In this document: positions 34,223-44,090 of the stretch, piece after piece
Layout of the letters: every line of letters starts with the position of its first letter
How positions within the stretch are numbered: the stretch's first letter is position 1
DNA from: Thermoleophilia bacterium
GTDB lineage: Bacteria; Actinomycetota; Thermoleophilia; RBG-16-64-13
NCBI GenBank assembly: GCA_026415615.1
Contig: JAOAGT010000006.1
Location: 1-64,000, forward strand
DNA: 64,000 bases
Direction: 5' to 3'
Translations under genes and position numbers: made by a program
Notes under the pieces: model-generated
The model's input: the letters and a program-made list of their open reading frames with translations, nothing else
The model's database searches: none
Told to the model about the DNA's origin: nothing

Positions 34223-35071
34223 TCACTCTTGGGGTAAGGGAGTAAGGCGCACCCTCATGCCCCGCTCAAGAGAGAGAAGCTGCGCCGCGCTAGCAGACTT
34301 GAGAGCTAGGGCCACCTGACCCCAAGAGTCACAGAATAGGCCAAGCTCTCCCGATCCTAGCTCCGCAAAGGTGGTAACGGTGCGGGCGGTCCACACGGGT
34401 AGGCCCTCGCCTAGCGCTTCCACCTGATAGAAATGCTCGAGGGGGCTAAGCTCGGCAAACCTGACCGCCAACGCCACGTTGCCGAAACGGTCTACCTCAA
34501 TAACCTCTGCAGTCACGGAGTGGTCTTCCACCAACGCGTACGGCGAACCTAGGCTAACTAAGTCGGCTGGCTCAACGCGACTTCCCAACGCGGCAACCCC
34601 TACCCCTTTGGCTAGAAGCGCAGCTGCAGGGGCAAAAACGTCACGTCCGTGGAAGGTCATGGATATCTGATCCGAGGGCAGGCCGGCAGCCTCTCGCACC
34701 TGGGCGGGGTTTAAGAGCCAGACCTCCCGTATGCCTCCCATGGCTTCTGCAGCCGAAACCAGCAGGCCGTTGTCCGGGCCGACCAGCGCGTCTGTCCGCT
34801 CTGTAACTATCACTAGGGGTCTGCGAGCCGTTCCGACCCCTGGGTCTACCACCGCGAGGTGAACGGCGGGGGGATAAAGGGGAGCGATTCGCCTTAGCAC
34901 CAGTGCTCCTGCAGCCACATCTCCACCGGGCACTTCGTGGCTGAGGTGACAAATGCGGACTTGGGGGTTTATGCGAAGCATAGTGCCTTCACAGGCAGCT
35001 ACGTAGCCCCAGCCCCAGCCAAAGTCGCTTGTAAAGGTAATTAGACCAGTTGGAATAGAAGGTTCTTTCAT
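34223..35071 (-). CDS. SAM hydroxide adenosyltransferase / SAM hydrolase (DUF62, chlorinase/fluorinase fold)
   Basis: The 282-residue protein belongs to the DUF62 family, which cleaves S-adenosylmethionine to adenosine and methionine, and is related to fluorinase. The Asp-Arg-His water-activating triad is readable in VVDPGVGTARRPL and FHGRDVF, and the N-terminal ITFTSDFGWGWGYVAA is typical. The ATG overlaps the GH57 stop (ATGA) with GGGGGAGCC in front. The physiological role of SAM hydrolases is debated; here it is embedded in a glucan operon. Confidence 0.88.
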   Translation of the reverse strand: MKEPSIPTGLITFTSDFGWGWGYVAACEGTMLRINPQVRICHLSHEVPGGDVAAGALVLRRIAPLYPPAVHLAVVDPGVGTARRPLVIVTERTDALVGPDNGLLVSAAEAMGGIREVWLLNPAQVREAAGLPSDQISMTFHGRDVFAPAAALLAKGVGVAALGSRVEPADLVSLGSPYALVEDHSVTAEVIEVDRFGNVALAVRFAELSPLEHFYQVEALGEGLPVWTARTVTTFAELGSGELGLFCDSWGQVALALKSASAAQLLSLERGMRVRLTPLPQE

Positions 35072-37356
35072 GGCTCCCCCCTATGAGTCGAGGTAAGACC
35101 AGCCAGATGGAAAGTATGTTCGGTCAATCCTCCGCGGCCCACTTGCACAACTAAGCCAACAGCTGCATGGCTAACCAGCCTCTCGTCCAGAGGCAGCGCC
35201 ACCTCTATCACTTCCGCCCATGCGGCCTCCACGTTGCCAGCCAGGTACCTCCCTCGGGCGCTCTTGGCCTCGACCCTTCCTTGTTCGGCCAAACTCAGGT
35301 TGACCACAGGGTCGTCCTCTTCTCCGGGGTGTGATACGCGGACCTGTACCTCGAGTCCTTCCAACGCGGCCGAGTTTCCCGGGATCACAAGCACACATAG
35401 GCGATCATTGTGCCATCCAAACCGCACTTCGGAAATCGGCGTGCCTTCTGCTCGCTGCATAGTGGACGGCAGCTCTCGAACAAGACGGCCTGCTCCCTCC
35501 CACTCTGTCGGAGTGGTGATCAGACCGTCGATACGTGGCGCAAGTGGTCTCTCCGGCAGCAACGGCGCAGCCGGTTCAGCTGCAGTCAAGATGGGCGAGA
35601 GCAGCGCAGGGGGCACTGGCTCGCCCAGGCAGTGGTAGACCTCTTGTAGGTGGAAGCGAAACTGCTCGTCCCAGACATAGTCAAGTTCAGTATGGTGGTG
35701 CTCGCCGAACCACCAGAACCAGTCGCTGCCTTCAGCGATGAGCACGTGACGCCAGGCTGCCAGGACCTGCGGATCGGGTTCGGGGACCTCGGTTTTGTCA
35801 CGGCTGTCCTTAGCCTCCGGTGTAGCTCCTGCGGTGGTGGAAGCAGCGGCGAAAAGCGAACGCCGGCGTGCGGCCAAATCGCGGGCGTCGTGTAATAGCG
35901 CCCAGGCTGTATTGTGAGCGGGATCTCCACTCCAGGTGCGAAGATCGCCCCCGATCCACGACCCGGTATGAAGCCATCCCAGTTCCCATCTGGGAGGCGC
36001 TAGCTCCAGATGTTCAGAGACCGTGACGCAGCGCAGGGCGGGTTCGCTACTAAGAAGTTCATAGAGGTAGCAGAGGAAATCTCTCCCATCGCGTGGGTAG
36101 TACTCCCAGGCATTTTCGCCGTCTAGAGCTATCGTGACCAGGGCGGCTTGCGAGGGTTCTCCCGGGGAGCCCAGAGCGGGGATTTCTGAGGAAAGTCTCT
36201 TGCGAATATCCAGTAGGCGGTTCACCAAGTCTTGAGCCGCGTCGCGAGAGTCCCACGAGTGATAAGCGAAGCCTATAAGATCGGAGAGAGTGTGGTCTCG
36301 GAAGACGATGGCGACTTCCCCTTGTTCTCGAACCAGGCGGTAGGCCTGATACAGGCAGGCCGGGCGCAGCATGACATGGCCGTCTGCGCGGATGTCTTGA
36401 GGAAGCAGCTCCGGGGGCAAGGTTGGGACAGCCCCTGACAGAGAGCGAGCAAGAACAGTCTCGTCTGAGATTGTCCACTCAACACCGCACGTGGCAAGGA
36501 GGGTGATCACCCCCTCCCCCACGGCCTGCTCGGAACACCACATGCCCCGGGGTCGCCGGCCAAAGACCCGCTGGTGCTTCTCCACGGCAGCAAGGATGTG
36601 CTCCATAGCATCCTCGGGATGAGCAAAACGGCGGGAAGGGAGAATTTGGCTTGGGCAAGAAATCCTTGCGGAGTCGCTGTCGATCAACAAGGGCAGTATA
36701 GGGTGAAAATAGGGCGAGGTAGTAAGCTCGATCTGGCCTTTTTCCGCTGCTCCCCTGTAAGCAGGAAGAATCCGAGAGAGCACTTGTTGTTGCACATCGG
36801 CCAGAAGCTTCTTGTCGTCTTCGCGGAAGTCTTTGCCCTTGGCTACCAGGTCCCTCAAGGGCTCGCTTTCTTGAGTGGTGGGGTCAAACCAGGCTAGGTT
36901 AAACCAAATCTGCAGATCAAGTAGCTCCTGGTCGGAAAATGCTCGGGCGCACGCCTCCCAGCCTTGGGAGGCGTGCGCCTGCCTCTTCTGCGCCAGCTCC
37001 AAATACCTGGGATGAGAGCGAGCCCGGGGATGATCCGGATGCTCACACATGCGCTCCACTACAAAGGCACGCTCCGCCAGAGTAAGCTCGGCAGCTGGTT
37101 TGAGCGTGTGTTCCCAGTAGACGTCAGAGAAGTGACCTGAGGCGTAGTCTTCCAGCTGCTCAACAAGCGATGGTACCAAGTTGAAAGTCTGATGAACTTG
37201 GGGGTAGGCCGAAAGCAGTTCCACCATATCCAGGTAGTCCTTGAGACCATGAAGCCTTGCCCAGGGCATTTCGAACGCATTGCTCCGCGCCCCGCGGTAA
37301 TACGGTTGGTGCATATGCCATACAAAAGCTACGTGCAGAGGCTCAGACGTACTCAT
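35068..37356 (-). CDS. Glycoside hydrolase family 57, amylopullulanase-type
   Basis: The 762-residue product has the GH57 motifs of the amylopullulanase/DUF1957-like branch: FVWHMHQPYY at the start, MWCSEQAVGE as the candidate nucleophile region, and IALDGENAWEYY as the candidate acid/base region. A C-terminal beta-rich domain follows, with a Pro/Ala-rich hinge. It probably acts on alpha-1,4/1,6 glucans in the cytoplasm because no signal peptide is visible. The ATG at 37356 (AGGG upstream) overlaps the preceding GH57 stop by 14 bases; an ATG 14 codons earlier is less likely. Confidence 0.88.
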   Translation of the reverse strand: MSTSEPLHVAFVWHMHQPYYRGARSNAFEMPWARLHGLKDYLDMVELLSAYPQVHQTFNLVPSLVEQLEDYASGHFSDVYWEHTLKPAAELTLAERAFVVERMCEHPDHPRARSHPRYLELAQKRQAHASQGWEACARAFSDQELLDLQIWFNLAWFDPTTQESEPLRDLVAKGKDFREDDKKLLADVQQQVLSRILPAYRGAAEKGQIELTTSPYFHPILPLLIDSDSARISCPSQILPSRRFAHPEDAMEHILAAVEKHQRVFGRRPRGMWCSEQAVGEGVITLLATCGVEWTISDETVLARSLSGAVPTLPPELLPQDIRADGHVMLRPACLYQAYRLVREQGEVAIVFRDHTLSDLIGFAYHSWDSRDAAQDLVNRLLDIRKRLSSEIPALGSPGEPSQAALVTIALDGENAWEYYPRDGRDFLCYLYELLSSEPALRCVTVSEHLELAPPRWELGWLHTGSWIGGDLRTWSGDPAHNTAWALLHDARDLAARRRSLFAAASTTAGATPEAKDSRDKTEVPEPDPQVLAAWRHVLIAEGSDWFWWFGEHHHTELDYVWDEQFRFHLQEVYHCLGEPVPPALLSPILTAAEPAAPLLPERPLAPRIDGLITTPTEWEGAGRLVRELPSTMQRAEGTPISEVRFGWHNDRLCVLVIPGNSAALEGLEVQVRVSHPGEEDDPVVNLSLAEQGRVEAKSARGRYLAGNVEAAWAEVIEVALPLDERLVSHAAVGLVVQVGRGGLTEHTFHLAGLTSTHRGEP

Positions 37357-38554
37357 CCATGGCCCTAATGAAGTTGAGATAAACCCGTTGCTGCTCAAGC
37401 AGGATGCGATCTGCGCCCAGATCCCACCATTCTCGGGGAGTAAAGTACGCTGACACCTCTGCTTCGCTTCCCCAACGGCCTGCCCACTGGATCAGATGGA
37501 GGTTGTCCGACTGAAGCAGCCACAAGGCCAGATCAAGCAGAGTGCGGGACTCTGTGAGCTTGGCTTTGTTAAGCACAGAGTGCATCAGCCGGAAGATGGC
37601 CTGCTGCGATGGGTTTCCAAGGAAGAATTCCATGCCCCCGGTGCCTGCCCAGGTGGTGCCGAACTCAGGCAGTGGCAAGTCTGGGAGCTGACCGCTGCCG
37701 AACTCTTCCAACGCCTCACTGGGAAGAAGTGGGCGCACTCCCCGCTTCTTAAGCTGCGCTGGGAGCGCTCGCATGAACTCGAAGATTCCGGTGTCAACGC
37801 TGTGATGTTCGCCGAAGGTCTCAAAATCCCACCCGATAAAGACTAGGTCTCCCCACGTCCGACGCAGGTGAGCAGCGTAGGTGTCCGCGGTCAGCGGATA
37901 GCCCTCCCAGGTCTTGTTGCTAAAGCGATAGCCGACATCATCGGAAAGCTCGTGGTGACGGCAAAAAAGCGCCAGCGATCTTCCGCCATGGCAGTAAAGA
38001 TGTGTGGGTTCGCGCCACTCCATAACCCAAGGCCGCCCATCAAGCATCCCTGCTCGGTAGCCGCACTTGAGCAATGCGTAGTAGATCTCGTTGTTCATGG
38101 CCATTTCGGTGGTGTCGGTCAGGCGGATCTCTTTGTCGAAGAACTCTTCGGCCTGACTCTTGCCCCGCAGCATTTCCTTCTGGAAAAGCTTGATGTCGAT
38201 GGCGAACAAAAAAGTGTGGTATGGCTCTACGCCCACAAGCTCGCAGTTAGGGTGGGCCACCAAGCGGCGAAAGCGCTCGGCCAGGCGGCGATCCCATCGT
38301 TTAAGCTGCCACAAGAAGCTAAGCGAGAATCCGATGCTCAGCTTAAAGCCAGCATCAAGCATGTCCAGAAACATCTCGGTAGCAGGGTAGTAACACCAGC
38401 GGGCCACCTTCTCGAAGTAGCGACGGTTCATGTGGTCGTCAAACAGGTATGTGGCCATCTGGCCCGGAGGGGTGCCAGGCGGGATTACCTGCGCCGGCAG
38501 GCGAAGTCGCCGCGGCTGATGAACCACACAGTAAGTGACCATCCGTTCAGGCAT
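37343..38554 (-). CDS. Glycoside hydrolase family 57, alpha-amylase type
   Basis: The 403-residue catalytic-domain-only enzyme resembles the archaeal GH57 alpha-amylase branch: VTYCVVHQPRRLRLP at the start, the nucleophile segment TTEMAMNNEIYYAL and the acid/base segment WDFETFGEHHSVDTGIF. It lacks a signal peptide, so it would hydrolyse or transglycosylate intracellular alpha-glucan. The ATG at 38554 has GGGAGG upstream and overlaps the glycosyltransferase stop by 8 bases. Confidence 0.88.
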   Translation of the reverse strand: MPERMVTYCVVHQPRRLRLPAQVIPPGTPPGQMATYLFDDHMNRRYFEKVARWCYYPATEMFLDMLDAGFKLSIGFSLSFLWQLKRWDRRLAERFRRLVAHPNCELVGVEPYHTFLFAIDIKLFQKEMLRGKSQAEEFFDKEIRLTDTTEMAMNNEIYYALLKCGYRAGMLDGRPWVMEWREPTHLYCHGGRSLALFCRHHELSDDVGYRFSNKTWEGYPLTADTYAAHLRRTWGDLVFIGWDFETFGEHHSVDTGIFEFMRALPAQLKKRGVRPLLPSEALEEFGSGQLPDLPLPEFGTTWAGTGGMEFFLGNPSQQAIFRLMHSVLNKAKLTESRTLLDLALWLLQSDNLHLIQWAGRWGSEAEVSAYFTPREWWDLGADRILLEQQRVYLNFIRAMDEYV

Positions 38555-40199
38555 GGTGTTCCTCCCCGGGTGCGGGTGAAGTCCTGGGCTCGTGCTGGCC
38601 TTTAGACCCATCTTCTCCCGGGGGAGAAGACGCTGGCGGGTTTGGTCTTATGCGTGGTCTGCGCGCGAGCGCTTGCCCCCGGTAGGCAGCCGATGGAATG
38701 GCGCCGAGAGGTGTGCCAGGAGGCGCGCCAGTAGATGCGAGCTCTTCTGGCCCAGCCAGAGCTTGTTCCGGCAGGCGGACCGCTGCTGCCGGTTGTGCGA
38801 CTGAGTCCGGAACCTGCCAAAGTGACTCTCCCAGACTTGGCTCTTCACCCGGTGTTGGGGCACCGGGCTTCTCTGGCGTGCGGGTTTCCGGTTTTCGCAG
38901 GAGCTGCGGTTGGACCACAAGCTGGCGGTTTGCCACGTAGCGCAGTTTGCCGAGTAGCGTGTTTCGCACGACGTTTTCCCAAGTGAAGCTGCGCGCGGTT
39001 TCTTGGGCCTCTTTTCGGAGGCGCGCAGCTACGTCGGGATGCTCCCTTAGAAACTCAAGGGCGATGTTGATTTCGGCGGGGTCATCCGTGTCCAAGACCA
39101 CAGCATTTAGGTATGGTACCGCGTAGTCTTCGCCAGTGGAGCCCACGAAAGCTACGCCACCCGCCGCCATGACTTCAAGTCCTACCAGGCCGAAAGGCTC
39201 GTGTCCAGAGTTGGCCAAAACGGCGTCAGAAGCAGAATAGAACAGCGACACAAGGTTGTCGCTCATGAAGCTCGTGATGTTGTACACGTCGGCCTGCGGT
39301 GCGGCAGCCAGTGCCTGGATTGCTTGAGTGGGATCCGGCGGAAGCTCGACATCAACTATGGTTAGTCCCGAAGCGCGGGCGTTGGCCAAGACTTCCAAGC
39401 CATGCCATTCCACTCCGCCGCGAATTACCGCCGCGAACGGCCGCCCGCGCTTCTTCTCCTCGGCCAACGCCTCCATGGCCATGTTCCAGCGCTTGTCAGG
39501 GCTAAATCGCCCAATCTTGAAAATTAGCTCCTTCCCGGGAAAGACGCCGCGCAGGTTACTAACAAGCTCACCGTCGACGGCACCTATCCGTTCTGCCGGA
39601 ATCCCATTGGGGATGACCAAAGGATTTACCTGCCACTCCCACATCACGTGCTTCATGTACCGGGACACAGTGGTGATTTGCGCGCAGAAGTCCAAACGTG
39701 GCCAATCAATGCGCTCAAAGCCCATGATATTGTTGGCATTCCAAAGGATGATGACTCGATCGCGCAGTCCTTTTTCCCATAGCTCATCAGAAAGTCTCGC
39801 CACTGCGTATGCGGTGTGCCATTCTTCCGCCAGCACCGCCACAAGTTTGCCTGCTGCCACCGCGGGCACTATGAGCTGATCAGTCACGATGCGAGGAAGC
39901 CTGGTGTTCCAGTCGGCGACTTTGGCTTCCTCCCCGTCGTAGACTCCTCCGGGATACCGGGCAGAAAGGCGCTGCGACCAGCGGTGCAGGGTCAGGTTGT
40001 CACACGGGGTTTCCTCTTCGGGCAGATTGGGGTCACCAACAAAGACGAGATGCGTGCGAAAGCCCTCTCGGGCAAGCTCAAGAGAAAGCTCTTTTACGCG
40101 CATGCCCAGTCCGCCCGCCATGGAATACTGATCGGGTCCCTCGAAAGAAAGAAGAACAAACTCAAGGGTCTCAGGTGCAAGATGCGGAAGAGTAATCAT
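38547..40199 (-). CDS. GT4-family glycosyltransferase, glycogen-synthase-like
   Basis: The 550-residue protein has a GT-B fold with the loop GGLGMRVKELSLELAREGF, the linker-type KIGRFSPDKRWNMAMEAL and the donor site EPFGLVGLEVMAAGG (E-x7-E). These features fit GT4 or starch/glycogen-synthase-like enzymes using a nucleotide-glucose donor. The last about 120 residues are a Pro/Ala-rich disordered tail. It is the first gene of the five-gene minus-strand operon. Placed with two GH57 enzymes, it suggests intracellular alpha-glucan synthesis and remodelling. Confidence 0.85.
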   Translation of the reverse strand: MITLPHLAPETLEFVLLSFEGPDQYSMAGGLGMRVKELSLELAREGFRTHLVFVGDPNLPEEETPCDNLTLHRWSQRLSARYPGGVYDGEEAKVADWNTRLPRIVTDQLIVPAVAAGKLVAVLAEEWHTAYAVARLSDELWEKGLRDRVIILWNANNIMGFERIDWPRLDFCAQITTVSRYMKHVMWEWQVNPLVIPNGIPAERIGAVDGELVSNLRGVFPGKELIFKIGRFSPDKRWNMAMEALAEEKKRGRPFAAVIRGGVEWHGLEVLANARASGLTIVDVELPPDPTQAIQALAAAPQADVYNITSFMSDNLVSLFYSASDAVLANSGHEPFGLVGLEVMAAGGVAFVGSTGEDYAVPYLNAVVLDTDDPAEINIALEFLREHPDVAARLRKEAQETARSFTWENVVRNTLLGKLRYVANRQLVVQPQLLRKPETRTPEKPGAPTPGEEPSLGESLWQVPDSVAQPAAAVRLPEQALAGPEELASTGAPPGTPLGAIPSAAYRGQALARRPRIRPNPPASSPPGEDGSKGQHEPRTSPAPGEEHHA

Positions 40200-40413
40200 G
40201 GCGCCCCCACTGGAGTTCTTGTCATGTTGCCCCGCTAAACTAGTCGCGCTGCGTCAGCTTTATCTGAACTTATGCGAACCTATTAATAGTCCGGACTTAT
40301 CTGTAGCATACCCTGTCAAGAGCGTAATGAACCGTGCTCGGCGTGCACGCCGCGGCAGCATGTGGTACCTTGAGTTTTCGTTCGTCCCTTCACCGACGGA
40401 AAGGTAGAAAGGC

Positions 40414-41766
40414 ATGGCGGTCAAGTACGTGTTACCGGAGGACAAGATTCCTACGTCCTGGTATAACCTGGCGGCCGACCTCCCTTCGCCCCCTCCGCCG
40501 CCGCTTCACCCGGCCACGCTACAACCGGCTGGTCCCGAGGATCTTGCTCCCATCTTCCCCATGGGTCTGATCATGCAAGAGGTATCGACGGAGCGGATGA
40601 TCGAGATTCCGGAGGAGGTCAGGGAGATCTACAAGCTCTGGCGTCCCACCCCGCTTCTTCGTGCCGCTCGTTGGGAAAAGGCTCTGGGTACTCCGGCCAA
40701 GATCTTCTTCAAGTACGAGGGTGTGAGTCCAGCTGGTTCGCACAAGCCGAACACCGCCGTAGCGCAGGCTTGGTACAACAAGCAGGAAGGCACCAAGAAA
40801 CTCACCACGGAGACGGGCGCCGGTCAGTGGGGCTCTGCTCTGGCTTTGGCCTGCCAGCTCATGGGGATGGAGTGCCTTGTCTACATGGTGAAGGTCTCCT
40901 ACTACCAGAAACCTTACCGCCGAAGCATGATCCGGGTATGGGGCGCCGAAGTCATTCCCAGCCCCTCTGATACCACGGAGTCTGGGCGGGCGGTCTTGGC
41001 CGTGGATCCCGATTCTCCCGGCAGCCTGGGAATAGCGATTAGCGAGGCTGTAGAGGTTGCTGCCAAGAACGACGACACCCACTACTCGCTTGGCTCCGTC
41101 CTCAACCATGTGCTGCTGCATCAGACAGTCATTGGGCAGGAGGCGCTGGCTCAGCTTGAAATGGCCGATGCCTACCCCGACTATGTGGTGGGATGTGTAG
41201 GAGGCGGCTCCAATTTTGCTGGGATAAGTTTCCCGTTCTTGGGCGAGAATCTCACCAAAGGCAAGAAGACGCGCATCATTGCTGTTGAACCTGCGGCCTG
41301 CCCCACGATGACCAAGGGGCTCTACGCCTACGACTTTGGCGACACGGCAAAACTTACTCCGCTTCTAAAGATGGAGACTCTCGGGCACGATTTCGTGCCG
41401 CCGGGCATTCACGCTGGAGGTCTTCGCTACCACGGTATGGCGCCGCTCGTTTCCCATGCACATCAGCTCGGCCTGATTGAAGCGCGGGCTGTGATGCAAA
41501 CCGAGGTCTTCGCCGCAGGGGTGAGCTTTGCTAGGGCTGAGGGCATTATTCCGGCACCGGAGAGCAACCATGCCATCGCTGTAGTCAAGCAACTTGCCGA
41601 GGAATGCAAAGAAGCAGGCGAAGAAAAGACCATCCTCTTTAACCTTAGCGGGCACGGGCACTTTGACATGGCCGCCTACGACGCCTACTTGGACGGCAAG
41701 CTTGAGGACTTTGCCTATCCCGAGGAGAAGATCAAGGAAGCAATCAAGAATCTGCCCAAGGTCTGA
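40414..41766 (+). CDS. trpB2: TrpB2-type tryptophan synthase beta chain (PLP enzyme)
   Basis: The 450-residue product matches the longer TrpB2 class: [39 protein letters not shown], with the PLP lysine in GSHKPNTA, the ETGAGQWG motif and [12 protein letters not shown] phosphate loop. TrpB2 makes tryptophan from indole and serine and often lacks a TrpA partner. AGAAAGGC precedes the ATG. No other trp gene is adjacent. A hairpin follows. Confidence 0.95.
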   Translation: MAVKYVLPEDKIPTSWYNLAADLPSPPPPPLHPATLQPAGPEDLAPIFPMGLIMQEVSTERMIEIPEEVREIYKLWRPTPLLRAARWEKALGTPAKIFFKYEGVSPAGSHKPNTAVAQAWYNKQEGTKKLTTETGAGQWGSALALACQLMGMECLVYMVKVSYYQKPYRRSMIRVWGAEVIPSPSDTTESGRAVLAVDPDSPGSLGIAISEAVEVAAKNDDTHYSLGSVLNHVLLHQTVIGQEALAQLEMADAYPDYVVGCVGGGSNFAGISFPFLGENLTKGKKTRIIAVEPAACPTMTKGLYAYDFGDTAKLTPLLKMETLGHDFVPPGIHAGGLRYHGMAPLVSHAHQLGLIEARAVMQTEVFAAGVSFARAEGIIPAPESNHAIAVVKQLAEECKEAGEEKTILFNLSGHGHFDMAAYDAYLDGKLEDFAYPEEKIKEAIKNLPKV

Positions 41767-41850
41767 TCTGCGGGACCGGCGATACTATGCAGGACCCCGA
41801 TACCCTGCGGGACCCGCGCCTGCGGGGCCTGCGATAGCGTAGACTGGCAC

Positions 41851-41886
41851 GAGCCCCGGCGCAGCTAAGGCTGCTGCCGGGGCTCC
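41851..41886. terminator. Bidirectional terminator-like hairpin between trpB2 and the DUF72 gene
   Basis: GAGCCCCGGCGCAGC pairs with GCTGCTGCCGGGGCTC around TAAG with one bulged base. It lies at the convergence of the two genes and overlaps the last codons of the DUF72 gene. No T-run follows. Confidence 0.6.
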
Positions 41887-42827
41887 GCTTCTCTGCTCGT
41901 TTCGCTCTCTAGGTCGATGGGTGTATGACTGTACGGTGTGGCGTCAAGCAGCGAAAGCATTTGTTTTGCGTTACGAGGGGCATAGTCCGCGTAGCAGTTG
42001 TTGAACATGAGGTAGGTGGTAGCTGCTTCTTGACTTAGGCTGCGCACTGGTTCCACCCACTCCCTAAGCTCGTCCTCTTGGTAAAGATACTTAAAGCGCT
42101 CGGCCGCCGATCCGCCTCGAATGTTCCAGGTGGCGGCATTTCGGCCATGAAACCGCACATAAGCGATGTCGCTGGTGACCGCGGTAAGCGGCGGTAGTAT
42201 GTTTGGGGCGGAGATTCTAGGCTCATCTACGCAGACAAAGGCCGCGTTCAGCGAGCGAAGCAAGTCAAGAGTCTTGTCCAAATTTTCGGCGCTCACCCAA
42301 GAGATATGGCGAAACTCGACAGCTACTGGGTCCGGGGCAAGTAGCTCGACTGCTTGAGCCAAGTAGGTCTGGTTAGATTCGTTTGCCACGAAGTAGGGCG
42401 GAAACTGAAGCAGGATCACTCCCAATTTGTTAACTGCGCGAAGCGGCTCAAGAGCTGCGCCAAACAGCCGAAACACTTCCTCACGGAGCTCTTCGGGGGG
42501 ATGGACAATTCGGCCTTGCCGATCGAGTTCAAGCTCGTACGCATCTCGAAGGGCCGCCGGAAGCTGCTCCGGACGCACTCCGTGCCGGGTTAGCATGCCA
42601 AAGGCCTTTACGTGAAACACGAATCCCGGCGGAGTACGGTCGGCCCAAAGTTGGGCGGTATAGCGATTGGGCAGGCCATAAAACGTGGAGTCCACCTCTA
42701 CCGTGTCAAAGTGCGCGGCATAGTAGCGCAGGCGGTCGGCGGCGCTCTTGACTCCCACGGGATACCAGGCCCGCACCATGGTGGGGTCAGTCCATGAACA
42801 AGTTCCGACGCGCACTCGCCCGCTCAT
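41865..42827 (-). CDS. DUF72 family TIM-barrel protein (YecE-like)
   Basis: The 320-residue product has the DUF72 pattern RVGTCSWTDPTM, YYAAHFDTVEVDSTFYGLP, KLGVILLQFPPYF and YVRFHGRN. The family is widespread with no proven biochemical role; structural comparisons suggest a barrel nuclease-like or glycosidase-like fold. It is convergent with trpB2 and divergent from the dehydrogenase. Confidence 0.9.
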   Translation of the reverse strand: MSGRVRVGTCSWTDPTMVRAWYPVGVKSAADRLRYYAAHFDTVEVDSTFYGLPNRYTAQLWADRTPPGFVFHVKAFGMLTRHGVRPEQLPAALRDAYELELDRQGRIVHPPEELREEVFRLFGAALEPLRAVNKLGVILLQFPPYFVANESNQTYLAQAVELLAPDPVAVEFRHISWVSAENLDKTLDLLRSLNAAFVCVDEPRISAPNILPPLTAVTSDIAYVRFHGRNAATWNIRGGSAAERFKYLYQEDELREWVEPVRSLSQEAATTYLMFNNCYADYAPRNAKQMLSLLDATPYSHTPIDLESETSREAEPRQQP

Positions 42828-42860
42828 GAGTTAAGGATATACTGACACCACCATGGATGC

Positions 42861-44090
42861 TTGGCGGATGACAGCCACGATAGACAGGAGGCCTCGCTGG
42901 ACACAAGACCTCGCCTGGATGGAAAACCTGGCCTCGATAGAAAACCTGGCCTCGATAGAAAACCTCGCCTACTAGTCACCAGGCGCATCCCCGAAGTAGG
43001 TCTTCGCCTGGCTCGAGAATGGTTCACGGTAGTCGGCGGGGAAGAGGACCTGCCTTTGAGCCGGGAACGTCTGCTTGCGGACATCCGGGGAGCAGATGCC
43101 TTGCTGTGCCTCCTTAGCGAGAGGATCGACAGCGAGGTCATGGACGCCGCAGGCGGTACTCTACGGGTCGTTTCGACCATGGCTGTGGGCTACGACAACA
43201 TTGACGTTCCCGCCGCGACAGCTCGAGGGATCCTCGTTACTCACACTCCGGATGTTCTTACCGAGGCTACTGCCGATCTTACCTGGGCCCTCATTCTAAG
43301 TGTGGTGCGCCGTGTAGTCGAAGGTGACCGGATGGTGAGGGAGGGGCGCTTTCAACAGTGGAGCCCTTTCCTGCTCCTGGGGCGGGAGTTAACCGGCAAG
43401 ACGCTGGGGATTGTGGGGATGGGCCGCATTGGCCGCGCAGTAGCGCGGAGAGCCGTCGGTTTCTCAATGCGTGTGATCTACACCCGGAAAACCGGGGCGC
43501 TTGAACCAAACCTCGTTCCTGCCGGAGCGACCTGGGAATATCGGGCCTCGTTGGACGATCTGTTGGCGGAGGCTGATATTGTCACTTTGCATGTGCCGCT
43601 TACCCGCGATACCTGGCACCTGCTCGGCCGGCGGGAGCTTGCGCTCATGAAGCCCGGAGCCTTTCTCATAAACACAGCGCGTGGCCCGGTGGTGGACGAG
43701 GAAAGTCTCGTCGAGATTCTCAGGGAAGGACATCTCGGCGGAGCGGGCCTGGACGTGTATGAGAATGAGCCCGCGCTGGCCCCTGGACTAGCTGAGCTTC
43801 CGCACGTGGTTCTTCTTCCCCATTTGGGGAGCGCCACCGTGGAGACTCGGGAGCAGATGGCGCGTCTTGCGGTAGAAAACCTTATCGCGTTCTTCGAGGG
43901 GCGTCCGGTTCCTTGTCCGGTGAACCCCGAGGTTCTGGGTGCCGTCGGCCAACCGGTGACGAGCGCCGCGGGTTCTTCTGGGAGCAACGGAGCTTCCGTG
44001 AGCAACGCAGCTTCCGTGAGCAACGCAGCTTCCGTGAGCAACGCAGCTTCAGGCGCAAACCAAGACGTGTCTAGAGAGGTGGAGGCGTGA
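42861..44090 (+). CDS. D-2-hydroxyacid dehydrogenase (glyoxylate/glycerate dehydrogenase type)
   Basis: It reduces a 2-oxoacid such as glyoxylate or hydroxypyruvate with NAD(P)H. The NAD fold GIVGMGRIGRAVARRA and the catalytic Arg-Glu-His set (NTARGPVVDE, DVYENEP, LLPHLGSAT) are present. The protein is unusual at both ends: an 18-base repeat encodes GLDRKP units before the family start, and another 18-base repeat encodes SNAASV units in the tail. The TTG at 42861 is the only start in the frame and has no clear ribosome-binding site, so the true start may be further in. 409 residues from TTG. Confidence 0.88.
   Translation: MADDSHDRQEASLDTRPRLDGKPGLDRKPGLDRKPRLLVTRRIPEVGLRLAREWFTVVGGEEDLPLSRERLLADIRGADALLCLLSERIDSEVMDAAGGTLRVVSTMAVGYDNIDVPAATARGILVTHTPDVLTEATADLTWALILSVVRRVVEGDRMVREGRFQQWSPFLLLGRELTGKTLGIVGMGRIGRAVARRAVGFSMRVIYTRKTGALEPNLVPAGATWEYRASLDDLLAEADIVTLHVPLTRDTWHLLGRRELALMKPGAFLINTARGPVVDEESLVEILREGHLGGAGLDVYENEPALAPGLAELPHVVLLPHLGSATVETREQMARLAVENLIAFFEGRPVPCPVNPEVLGAVGQPVTSAAGSSGSNGASVSNAASVSNAASVSNAASGANQDVSREVEA
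42905..42972. repeat. 18-bp tandem repeat at the 5' end of the hydroxyacid dehydrogenase gene
   Basis: Two identical units AAAACCTGGCCTCGATAG (42923-42940, 42941-42958) plus partial copies on each side; the repeated peptide is KPGLDR. The repeats lie before the first family-conserved residues. Confidence 0.88.
43983..44050. repeat. 18-bp tandem repeat at the 3' end of the hydroxyacid dehydrogenase gene
   Basis: Units of AGCAACGCAGCTTCCGTG (three full copies from 43983 and a partial fourth) encode a Ser/Asn/Ala tail (SNAASV). The reading frame continues to the normal stop at 44090. Confidence 0.9.
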
